Positions 1 through 10,897 of a stretch of 64,000 nucleotides of DNA are shown piece after piece (the first letter of the stretch is position 1; the number at the start of each line of letters is the position of its first letter). Under the pieces are notes generated by a model, which ran no database searches, was not told the origin of the DNA, and worked only from the letters and a program-made list of their open reading frames with translations. Source of the stretch: Apostichopus japonicus (taxonomy: Eukaryota; Echinodermata; Holothuroidea; Aspidochirotida; Stichopodidae); the NCBI RefSeq assembly GCF_037975245.1, contig NC_092569.1, forward strand, positions 839,001 through 903,000, written 5' to 3'. Both the position numbers and the translations under genes were made by a program.

Positions 1-62
1 GTGGAGAGGAAAGTAATCATTAACAATCCTTTTAACAATCCGTTGCCTTTTGTCTTTCAAAG

Positions 63-3000
63 GATGGCGGCGGCAGCACCTCTTGCTGCTGGTATGTATG
101 TACTTTTATGGACTGTACCGGACTTTGATAGTTCAGTTGCCGGGTTTTTCTGGTATCTGTTTTTCTACTGCGGATTTCAAACAGTTCTTACGGTAATAAC
201 AAAAATAATCAATACGTAAACCTTACTTCCTTTCTTTTATCGTCAAATAAATTGAGTGACATGTTCCACCCTTCACACGAAAGACATGACAACATTAATT
301 TCATTCCATCTCCCCCCCCCTTTCATCCCTTCCCCGGCGACCGATCCATCTATCCTCTAAAACCCTTGATTTCCTCCAGGAGTGTTTCACCCATCTGCAA
401 TCGTTGATTTCATTCGAGAAGAACGTAGACCATGAGGACCGTATACTTTCATTCATATCTCTATTTCGTCCCCCCCCCCCCTTTTATCTCCTTTGGGTTT
501 GCGTGTGTGTGGCGGAGGTGGGGTGGGTGGGGTGGGGGTCGGGGATGGTGTAGCTGTGGTGGGTGATGGATATTCACTTTGCACTGCTGCCTTCACTTGT
601 ATGGTCAGAGGATATAATGAAAAGCGCCCCCTACATAAAATACACTCACAAACGCTATGTTAAGTACCTTTATTTATAGACTTGTTATGGATGCTGGATT
701 AAAAAATTCCGTTATTTTCCTTTCCTTACAGTGTTACCATCTACCTTACACGGCGTTAACGATGCTTATTTCAGAAGAGCAACAAGAAAGAGATTCTGCC
801 ACAGTCTTTCGTGAGTAAAGACTGTTTAAAACAATTTAAAAAGCTTGGAACACAAGAAATGGTATATAGTAGGGTTATTGATACAAAATTCAATGAACAT
901 GTCTTACTTAGAGCTCATGGTTTGGGTTCCAAATATCACCTGAGCGGTACCATACCATCCCCCCTCCCCCCTCTCCCGCCACAATACCCTTTTACTAAGC
1001 CCTGATGGGCCTTTGGGAAACAGGAAAGTTTGGTTACTGTTAAGTGTTAGAAGTATGTTTTATAAGAATAATATATGTTACGTATGTTAAGTTAGTTCCA
1101 ATTTAAAGTATAATTGAGTTTTTAAGGAGCTTTGTTTTAATGGGCATACCCTTATTTTTTACTCACTCATTGTAGTTTTAAATTGTGACTTAGGCTTATT
1201 GGAAACAAGAAAAAATAACAATTTATATGTAATGTCTTTCCAATCCTCGATTCATTTTTATTTTATTATTGCTATTTTGTTTCTGCTTGAAAAACCACAG
1301 GAATGGCGTCGGAAGTAGTCGGCAATTTGCTAGGTAATATATTGATGGGACAATCAATCCTTGCATTTACTCGGAATGAAGGAGGAAAGGATTGCTTAAC
1401 TGGGAACGAGACCGAAACCAATATTAGCCACGCCATCAAAAGAGAGGTAAATGAAATATTCTGTAATTGTGATAATACCCCCCAAAAAATGTATCATGTT
1501 TCTCTGGAAACTATAAATTATTCGTTCAATTTGTTTGCTTCATGTTTAAGAAAACTATGAGAAGTTCTTTTATTTATAGAGGAAAATTAAATGAATATTC
1601 ATTAGTTCTGTAGCATCGATAGCTAGGTCTGCTCCAGAGGACACTTTGTCACCGGGCCCCATTTTTGAGGTCTTCATTTTTCCTTCAAGATATTATGAAA
1701 ATGAGAATAATTTCATCTTAGGCTCATGTTTCCTCTGGCTTCCTGATTAACTCTGTGCCCCGGGGATGCAACCCCTGCCCCTCTCGTCAAGAAAGATTCA
1801 TGACTGTTTCCTGGTTAGAGACAATCCAAATATACTATTTTTTATATTAAAAACAAAAGTGCAAGTACTCCCTCTTTTTTGCCAAAGCTTGTGCCCTGCG
1901 TTATTAATGACTTAAATTCCAGTTTGTAAAAAAAGTGGTAAATATTACATTCTTATAACACAGACACTCACTTAATTTGACAGCTGGCATATATGTATTT
2001 TTTTTCTTAATAAACTTCCTCGCAGGAATTGGGTTACCAAGTTGGAGCATCTATGATCAGTGTTGTGGTATTAGTTTCCGCTGCTACTGTTCTCTTTGGT
2101 ACAACGGAGCTTAAAAGTAAGTTAACAGATTAAAGGAGCTGGTAGCGTATATATCATTGCACGTTACAGACTGATTTAATCTGCTAAAGAAGAAATGAAA
2201 GTGTTGATCTGAAAATTAAATTAAAAACAGTTTTCTTAGGGAATTTGATTTTGATACATCTTTCTATTTTAGCTAGTAAAGTAGATTTTCCAGTGTGCTA
2301 AATTCCTATGTTGTAAATAGTATTATGAGATTCACCCTGGAATCAGCATGGAACGCAGTTCTTTTTTCAAATCTAAGTTAGCAGCAACGTGTGTTTGTGT
2401 GTGGTAGAAGCCGAATGGCTTATATAACTTACAATTCACCGTCGTGTGGCTATCCCGTAATTGACAGTTTTTAGCTCAGTTGATTTGTTAAATGTCGGAA
2501 GATCATTTCTGATGGCGAAAACCGTGGATTTATCCTGGATGATAACCCCCCCCCCCCCCCCATCTTACTTTGGCCGTCCTGGGATCAAACCCACTACCTC
2601 CCAGATGTTAGGTTACCGGTACATTGCTTCTTAACGCAATGAGTTAGCACTGTGATTTACTGGCGCTGAAGTACATAACACTAACAGCCATCTCTAATTA
2701 AAATCATAGCATATGAATTGAAATAAACCCCATGAAAAATCATCATTTTAATGTACAACCATAATTACAAACAATATATAAATCCATCTTTTGTCCATCA
2801 AAATCCATCAAAAATTTGGTTTCTAATTTTCTATAGAAACTATTAGTGATAGTGTTTTCTTCTTCTAATCACCATATTTATATTATCTTTACTTGTAGTA
2901 AACAAAGGACAACGAGGCAAAATTCCCCTCCGAAAAGCCTTGCCTAAGATTATATCATTTAAGCCATACTGGACTCTGATTGGCGCATTTCTATTTTTTA

Positions 3001-6000
3001 TCACAGCCATCCAAGTAAGTTCACTGATAATAGGTAACTTTATCCCACGAGCATTTTACCAAAAAATCGATCTAGTGAAATGTGTAAAAGTTTATTACGG
3101 GGTTATGATGTTTTATTGACATGTTTGATACTAATAGAAGTAATATATGTTCAACATATCTGGTCACGTCTAACGACTACAGACATTTCTCTCAGATGTT
3201 GGTGTTCTCTTTGACCCCAACCTTACCCCCTCTCCCCTCACCCTCCAAGCACACACTCAGAAAAAAGTGAATACGTTGCAAATTTATTTTTGTATCAACT
3301 GTATTGAAAAAAGCCCGATCCTTACCCTTCTCAATCCCCTTCATATCAGAAATGTTTCAAATCACTTTCAAAGACAAATTTGACCCGAGATTAAAAAGGT
3401 TAAGTTCGCGATGCGCTCTTTAAAGACCCCCCCCCCCCCCCTTTTTTTTTTTTGTTGTTGGTATTTTGTGTCTAATATGGGATCCCAATTTTGTTATGCA
3501 TATTATGTTACTTATACTCACTAATTCGAATTAATTGTAAGAAATGGCTAGGCATTAATCAAATATTTTAGCCAACACTGACGAGTTTTGCCCCTGAACA
3601 AGTATTGCGACAGTTTAACCAATATAGTTGTCACAGGGATAATTTTGTCACTATTTGCCCATCGAGTGCATGTATTGACAGTATTTTTTCTACAATTTTG
3701 GACCATATATGGTCTTCAAACATCGATTTGTAATTTTTCTCCGGAAAGTTCTTTCCTCAAAACGAAGTTTTTTCCCTGTTAAACAGAACTTTAATGTATT
3801 CATGTTTTACAGTATCCATTTTTGTGTTTTTCTCTTGTTTTGTCTGTTTTTTCTTTCTTTCATAAAATAGTCAATACAAGGAAACTTTGCTCTTTACTGC
3901 AAGTATACTCTACACATCGACAACTACCAAAACTTAATTATTGTTGTTCTCGTAAGTACAACAGTTTCCTCATGTTTGATATCTAAATGGAATATATTAA
4001 CTGATGATATTGATGTAGAGTACGTCGATGATGGGGAGGGGGACCTGGGCCAGGGGCGGGGGGCAGGGCGGGGCGGGGAGGGTTCTTCAGGGAGAACAGA
4101 CTCCCAATTTGTAAAGAAAAACAACAACTCGATCGTGCCCTGTACATAAAATAATAAGATAAATGCATATTTCGTAAATGGAAGTTGACAAGTCTCTTAT
4201 AGGAAAATTCAAGGTTTTCTTCCATTTCTCCCGCATTGTTGATAAAAAGGACTCATGAAATCATCACAATAACTTTCATATAATCCGTTTTCCTTTACCT
4301 ACAGGCAAGTGCGTTTGTTTTTATGCCTTTATGGAGTTGCTTATTGCGAAAACTTGGAAAGAAGAAATGCATGGCTATTGGTGCAGCGGTACGTAAAGCT
4401 TTTGGTCTTATGTTGAAATGTAAACAGGCGCGTAGAGAGCCAGACTGGAAACTGTAACACTCTTCACTTTTCCTTACTCCTCACTTTTTCATTATTCCTT
4501 ATTTTACCGGGTCCCATAATTGACCCGGATTCCGGGGATGTATCCCCGTGAGCTCCACCCCGCCCACGCCCCTCCCCACCCCCGCTACAGACAGAGGTGA
4601 GAGTAGTTTGACCAACTAAAGGATAACTTCATGCAAGGAATTGTACATAATGCAAACTGAAAGATAAAATGATATATGTTACAGACATAACCTTACCATT
4701 TTACTTCCATTTCTTTTTAGAAGAGATATCCAATTAAGTGATTATAATAAATCAACTCTTTTAATTATGTTTGTGTCTTCCTTTAGACATCATTCCCTTT
4801 GTTGGTGGTGTACGCGGTGCTTCAGCCAAATCAGGAGTGGGTTATGTACGTGTTCAGTATCCTAGCAGGCAATGCCATCGCTGTAGTCCAACTAGTACCA
4901 TGGTAGGTATTTTACACGTAACCATTTAATCATCTGGGGCTCATCAATTGCAATGGCTGGACTGCTAAGTTTAGCATACACACATGCCTTTAGGTTTATT
5001 CTGCTGAATGATGTAACACTCAAATCTATAAAACTGTTTAAATCATCCATGTCCTTAAATGACTTCTTAACGGTGTAATACAAACCTGTAAAATTAGCAC
5101 AAATAGTGGTTATGGTTATCCAGGGGAATACCTTTTTGTTATATGAAAATTAAAGGAACATCTGTTGTCACCTTCATATTCTCTTTAAATTAGGTCTATG
5201 GTTCCTGACGTCATCGACCATTTCTTGATCAAACATGGCCAAAGCTACGAGACGATATTCTATTCCTTCTTTGTTATGTTTGTAAAGTTCGCTACCGGTG
5301 TGTCGCTGGGTATATCGACAATGGTTTTAGGGTAAGAGTAAAACTGCTTAACCATTCTGTTTCAACGTACAATAATGCAGAATTTCTATAATAATTCTGT
5401 ATAAATATAGTAAAATTTAAGTAAACGTAAAACGGATTTATTACTAAATATATTCCGCTCCTAGTCATTCGGTGACGATCCGGATCTTGTCCTACGGGGT
5501 GGGGGGGGGATGGTGGAGAGGGCGGAGATGTATTGGGTGCCAGTCAGAAGCTGAAGTTAATTGAATACCGCGTGACTGCGGACACACCCCAATTTCATTC
5601 AATGACGCCCAGATAGGAAGGAAGGGATGATTTCAAGATTTTATTAATACGTTATATTATAACTAAACGAACACTGAGTAAAATAGAAAGTCACTCCAAT
5701 ACCAGTAGTATTGAAAGGGCCGAGGCAGGGGAAGAGGAGAGGCAAGGGGACTACGGGTTGGGTAAGTAAAATAATAAAGTCAGGTGAGGTTAGGTCTGAG
5801 AATGAACATTCCAAAGAATAATGTTCATGTCCACTTATTACTGAGTTTGTAACACACATGGGGGAAATTTTTTTTAGAATAAGCCAAAAGAAAAGGCCAT
5901 CCCTGTTTTTCAAAGAAATGCATTTTCTTTCGGATATACCCTTCACTTTAAATGCTTACTGTGATAATAAGTGTTACAACCCAACTCAAAATGAAGCTAG

Positions 6001-6971
6001 TCGAGGCTTGCGGTGATAATAGAGGGAGGCATTTTCTATATCGAACGCTCTTCTTTCATAACAACATTCTTTACATTTCTTGTTTGTAATCCTTCAGGTT
6101 GGTCGGTTACAAGAACGGATACTGCGAGCAACCCGAGGCAGTTGCGTTTACTCTTCGGTTACTTGTAACTGCCTTCCCTTGTCTATGCATATTCATTGGA
6201 TATGCATTTTTATGGGTTTATCCAATCACAGAGGACGTTAGACAGAAAAATAAGACTATATTAGAAATATGGAGGTAAGACATATATTTATAAGCTAATA
6301 AGCGGAATATTTTAATAAAATTGTATCGTAGCTCTTTATTTCTGCATGTTGAGGTAGAATCATACCTTTTTGGGGGAGGGAGATTGGAGGGGGCTGGGTG
6401 TTAGGGGTCGGTACGTTAGGGGCGAAAATCCATCACTAGACACTGAAGGAATCGTGGGATCAATTAACCGACAAAACGTACTTGTAGTTCGTTGTGGATT
6501 AGGAGGGTGGGGGAGGGAGGGGTGTAAGGAGCGGAATGGAATCCCAATTAAACACATATTCTTCCAATGCTAGGAAGACATGGCTTACGTCCATCATTTT
6601 GTTTTATTATTCAAATTTGAAATCATGCAGCAATTTTTAAAACTGTTTCTAAGCTCTTTCAGCACTATAATAAATTGGAAATAACATCATATTAAATTTA
6701 TTACAAATATTAATTTCGAAATCCCTTATTACCGTTGAATTGGGTTATGACATTTACAAGAAAATATTTACCTGTCTAATGTTTCAAAGATCGCAAACGG
6801 ATAAAATCCAGATCCACCAATTATGCAAATAAATGTAAAACTTATTGCAAATATACGTAAAGGAATGAGGCTTGAAAAATATCCATCACATGAAAAGGGG
6901 CAAATTGTGATATATAACATACCTCATGTTATACTTAAAATCTGAAAAAAATGGTATCACAAAATAGCACT

Positions 6972-7057
<86 letters not shown>

Positions 7058-7199
7058 TATATGAATATTTCTGAGAGAGATTATTATTTATCTTTGCAGG
7101 GATGATGAGGATGAAGGAAGACGGAAGACGGTGAAGGTTTCTAAAGAGCAGAGGATACGAACAAGATCCTTCCGCACACCTTCAACTACTTTACTGTAA
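63..7199 (+). CDS. MFSD2-like sodium/lysophospholipid symporter, 3' 11 exons (5' end outside window)
   Basis: Exons: 63-192, 732-810, 1301-1446, 2026-2116, 2899-3014, 3871-3951, 4305-4388, 4787-4902, 5194-5331, 6098-6274 and 7100-7199. All have GT/AG borders and compatible phases and encode 418 residues ending in TAA. The order of conserved blocks matches vertebrate MFSD2A/B: FWYLFFYCGFQTVLTCYHLP, then ALTMLISEEQQERDSATVFR, then ASEVVGNLLGNILMGQ, a loop with N-x-S/T sites, GNFALYCKYTL, LVPWSMVPDVIDHF, and FVKFATGVSLGIST in the penultimate helices. MFSD2 proteins are major-facilitator transporters that carry lysophosphatidylcholine with sodium across the plasma membrane; the Lys in FVKFATG is conserved with the family. 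Family members are about 530 residues, so roughly 110 N-terminal residues lie upstream of the window. The first acceptor (after position 62) is the least certain. MFSD2A versus MFSD2B cannot be decided. Introns hold poly-C tracts, a possible SINE near 2.5 kb and an (AT)n tract at 6974-7062, otherwise nothing coding. Confidence 0.9.
2500..2665 (-). mobile_element. Possible tRNA-derived SINE fragment in MFSD2-like intron
   Basis: Read on the minus strand, GGGTTTGATCCCAGGA (about 2580-2600) resembles a pol III B box. An A-box-like stretch lies about 45 bases upstream of it in the element's own direction. A poly-G tract follows. Only the promoter-like part is recognisable, and no target duplication was found. 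Confidence 0.35.
6974..7062. repeat. (AT)n microsatellite
   Basis: An almost pure AT run of about 90 bases in the last intron of the MFSD2-like gene, ending about 40 bases before the final acceptor. Confidence 0.97.
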
Positions 7200-7202
7200 A
7201 TA

Positions 7203-7400
7203 TGGAGCTATTACGTCATAATATCGAGTTCTTACGTAATAATATGGAGCTGTTACGTAGTAGTATCGAGCTGTTACGTAGTAGTATCGAGCTATTACGT
7301 AGTAGTATCGAGCTATTACGTAATAATATCGAGCTATTACGTATAATATCGAGCTGTTACGTACTAATATATGGCTATTACGGCTATTATTTCGTAATAT
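7203..7400 (+). repeat. 21-bp minisatellite in the MFSD2-like 3' UTR
   Basis: About nine copies of a 21-base unit of the form GAGCTNTTACGTARTARTATC start a few bases after the MFSD2-like stop codon. They should therefore be transcribed as 3' UTR. The units differ by one or two substitutions, and the last ones are degenerate. Open frames on both strands across it are a by-product of a unit length divisible by three. Confidence 0.9.
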
Positions 7401-7429
7401 CTCCATACAAAGCACAATGACTGAATACA

Positions 7430-8870
7430 ACAAAAACTGTGAGAATGATCGTCTCAGCGAAAATATCTTATAAATAACTCACTGAATGTGTGGATGGGTC
7501 GTATATGTTCGGGGCGGCGAAGAGGGCTAAATCTGGATGGGGAGGGGGAGAGTGGTGTGAGAGGGGGTGAGCGGGGGACAGACTTCAAAAGGCAGTGGGA
7601 CATGCTGTTCTACAAATTCGAATATGTTATGGGCTTTCAACGAACGGACACTTATTAATTATAACATCTTTTAAGTTTATCAACAAAAAGGGAACTTTTC
7701 ATCATTCCACTCAATTCATGATCAAAAGGCATTTTTTAAATAACAAAATGCTTTTTTTTTGGTCATTACAAAAGAGGTTAATGGTTTATTTTATTAATAA
7801 CTTATAATTCATGAAATTTAGATTTTTATTTTTATTTTTTATATTATATAAACAAAAATGTGTGGGCGGTGGTAAACGTCCCCCTGTCCCCGACGCCACT
7901 GCAGCCGGCCAGGTTAAGTCGTTTCCAACAAAAACTCTTATCACATCGTTTGTATATCGGTTCCGGGTATTAGTGTTGAGTATGTACGAAAGAAGGTACT
8001 TACCTGCACGTCTCCGCACAAATCATGCACTCTTCCATCTACCTGACCTACCAGAATTGATAGCGTTTAAACACTGCGCCCTCATTAACCCACTTCCGGG
8101 ACACAATCCACTTCCACTTCCTTCCTCCTTTAAAATAATTGCACAAAACTTGATCATTCTCAACAAGTGATTGGCTCGACTTGATGTGCGTCGATGATTT
8201 GTGATTTTACGTCCACTTACTCACATTTACTTTAAGCACCAACAGAGATTTATCCTTTTAATGGAGTTTTATTTGGTTCTCACAATTGACAATTTGTTCG
8301 TTTATCGTCGTCTGAGTACCTTGGTTATCTGTAATTGACCAGCCTATGGAGAGAACAGACGAAATGCTATACTATGGAGACCGCAGTATAAAGTATGTGT
8401 AACAACTGCACGCATATCAACGATAGTACTAGACGCTACCCGGCATATATATAGACGAGGATGAGATAAAGGAGAAAATTGGTAGATCCCTAGTAAGTCG
8501 TAAATAGCTATAAATAGGCCCGCAGCTAAACTATATCAGATTGTTAGTGCCATGTTAGGTTCTATGGACAAATGGATGCACTAGAAGTGCCCGGTCAAGA
8601 AACTGACGAGTATGTGCATATCGCAAAGTGACGGTGGAGGCAGGTCTAGTCCTCTGAATAAGTACCATCCCATTATAACTTGGAAGTAACGATGAGTGGG
8701 GGGGGGGGGGGGGTAGCGTAAGCTACGTAATGACCGATGACGAAAACACCTGACAGTACTATAAATAATGCACTTCCATCGATACGTGAGGACAGGATAC
8801 TTAGAAAATACTTACCAATAGAAACCAGTCACCAAAATTAACTATGAGAATCTATAGAGATTTAACTTAC
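7430..8870. other. Intergenic, no supported gene
   Basis: The stretch contains G-rich patches (about 7510-7580), a poly-G run at 8699-8713, and a transposon-like terminus reading GACGCCACTG at 7889-7898 that matches the ends of the hAT elements elsewhere in the window. A minus-strand donor-like site at about 8000-8004 (GTGCAG then GTAAGT) could belong to an untranslated exon. No protein family could be recognised. Confidence 0.5.
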
Positions 8871-9043
8871 CCGATGCTGATAATCATGGCTACTATAGCT
8901 AACCTGAAGATAACTAGCTTCTGGGTACCACACATTATACGGTGTATACTCTTAACTGCTGCCAAGCCTCGCAATGCTATGTAACAATAGGCAGCTGATG
9001 TGGAACAAAGAAGATCATTTGCATAAGGATGCCAGTAACATTC
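8871..9043 (-). CDS. Orphan exon of an unidentified multi-pass membrane protein (possibly DRAM/Frag1-like)
   Basis: On the minus strand, an acceptor (CTCAG) is followed by 57 open codons and then a donor (GG, then GTAAGT). The translation begins ECYWHPYANDLLCSTSAAYC and contains a basic loop (KSIHRIM), then KLVIFRLAIVAMIISIG, which reads as two membrane segments joined by a short loop. The spacing of His, Tyr and the Arg before the last helix recalls DRAM/Frag1/Sfk1 proteins such as DRAM2, but this is a weak match by eye. Neighbouring exons that should complete such a gene were not found on either side. It may be a pseudogene remnant, an exon of a gene with long introns, or chance. Confidence 0.3.
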
Positions 9044-9454
9044 CTGAGATGGTATAAGGATTATCGAGCAAGTTATTATGAATAGGAAAGCTAGTCACAA
9101 AAGATTCACCAAACCTCGTGTCACTGAAGGAAAAGTCTCACATGAGATAATGGACCCATGATCGACTGAATACACGAAGCAATTATCTTTTCCTTAAATC
9201 TTCAGGCTTAACCACCCCCCCCCCCTTCCCGCCTACCCATTCGCATCAAAAGGATTATATTGTTTCCGCAGCATTGTTGAAGCTGACTAATACGCATATT
9301 CCCTATATTTGCGAAGACTTGTGATTAGATATACAGCACATCTATTTTCCAGGGGTATGGGTGGAAATATATATTAGTCGCAGTCGCGGTGTCATGGGGT
9401 GGGGGGTAATGGGGTGGTGGGGGGTGGTGTCGTGTCGTGCATAATTCTAAGACA

Positions 9455-9785
9455 AACTGCAAAGTAGAAACGACAATCATTTTCTTGGTTATTTATCCAA
9501 ACCTTTCTCTGGTATATTTCTATCATTGATTATAATATCATACAGTTAACAACTCTTTGAGTAAAATAAACGTAAGGTAATAAGCTCAAAACAAACCTGA
9601 GAGGTTACAAGGTAGTACTTAATATACAAAGAAACTGCAGTTAGAAACGACTTTCGTTTTTGGTTTGTATATGCAAACCTTTCTCTGGTATATTTCTATC
9701 ATTGATTATAATATCATACAGTTAACAACTCTTTAAGTAAATTAAACGTAAGGTAATAAGCTCAAAATAAACGGAACGAACTGAA
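9455..9785. repeat. Tandem duplication, period 176 bp
   Basis: A block of about 130 bases beginning near TTTCTCTGGTATATTTCTAT and ending near GTAATAAGCTCAAAA occurs twice, offset by 176 bases, with only a few differences. It is non-coding and of unknown origin. Confidence 0.85.
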
Positions 9786-10236
9786 AGGATATACAGCAAA
9801 CTGATATCGTACTGATTAATATACAAATTGGTAGTCAAACCATGACGCCCATTTTGGGGAGTGGGGAAGGGGCGCAGAGTTGGCGGTTCTAAGGCAATCA
9901 CCACCCCCCCCCCCAACTTTGGGAATTTGTTTGTTTGAGTAAGGGGGCTTAGATGTTATCATTTTCCATCAGTTTAGCATTGGTGTATTACAAATTTAAA
10001 TATTGCCAATGTATAACACCACTCACGTGTCACCCCATGCCCCCCTCCCCGCTCCATTTCCTCACCCGTATATAGCTAAGGCCCTGAATCGCATTAATTA
10101 TTTGTATTTTGTCAGAGTTTATATTTTTGGTAGAATGAGTCATGTTTCGTTGAATGATTGAGGTATAGGTCGTTTAACGGATATTCATATATTATGGAAA
10201 TATGGTTCAAAGTTTATTTATAGTGAATTTCTGGAC

Positions 10237-10238
<2 letters not shown>

Positions 10239-10278
<40 letters not shown>

Positions 10279-10325
10279 ACTATATATATCCACTATATAT
10301 ATCCACTATATATATATCCACTTCA
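10239..10325. repeat. (AT)n grading into a TATATATCCAC minisatellite
   Basis: A pure AT run is followed by four copies of a 16 to 18-base unit, ATATATATCCACT-like. The rest of the 9044-10897 spacer shows no supported coding sequence. Confidence 0.9.
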
Positions 10326-10897
10326 GGTCTCATTTACAATATTTCTATGCATAAAGATTGTTTCATTCAATGCCAAACTGATATATTTGTTTTCATATTT
10401 TAAGTGTTTGTTATTTATTATTATAACTGAAATGAGTTGTACGATTCAAATTTCTACAATTAAAGGTTTGTTAAATAATCAAGATATTATTTAGTCTTTC
10501 AATGTGATCCCTTGCAAATGATATGAATAGAAGCAAGACATATTAGACGTGTAAATACAAAGTTCAATTTATTCCATGTCGTTAAATATAGTTGCACAAA
10601 ACTAATTTTGTGTGTGTTTTGCTTAAAACAACAACACAAATCATATAATATCAATTGTGTACCTTTCTTTGTTTTTATCTTCCTTTTTTCACGGGAATTG
10701 CTAAGAACTTACAACTCATGTTGTAACTATACAGGTAACGGCTATTGGAGGTTCCACACAAAGAAATCAGCTGGCAGGTATGGTTTATCATTGCATGCTT
10801 CTCTCAACATCAAACGTTCTCCTTTGGTTGAATCAATGTTCCAACGAATATCTTTGTGTTTCAATGTATAGCACATTCGGGAAGATACTGCTGACCT

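Noticed and set aside
7191-7433. Open frames on both strands just after the MFSD2-like gene
   Set aside because: They are by-products of the 21-bp minisatellite.
7880-7900. GACGCCACTG terminus as a further complete hAT copy
   Set aside because: Only one end is visible, with no partner terminus or 8-base duplication nearby.
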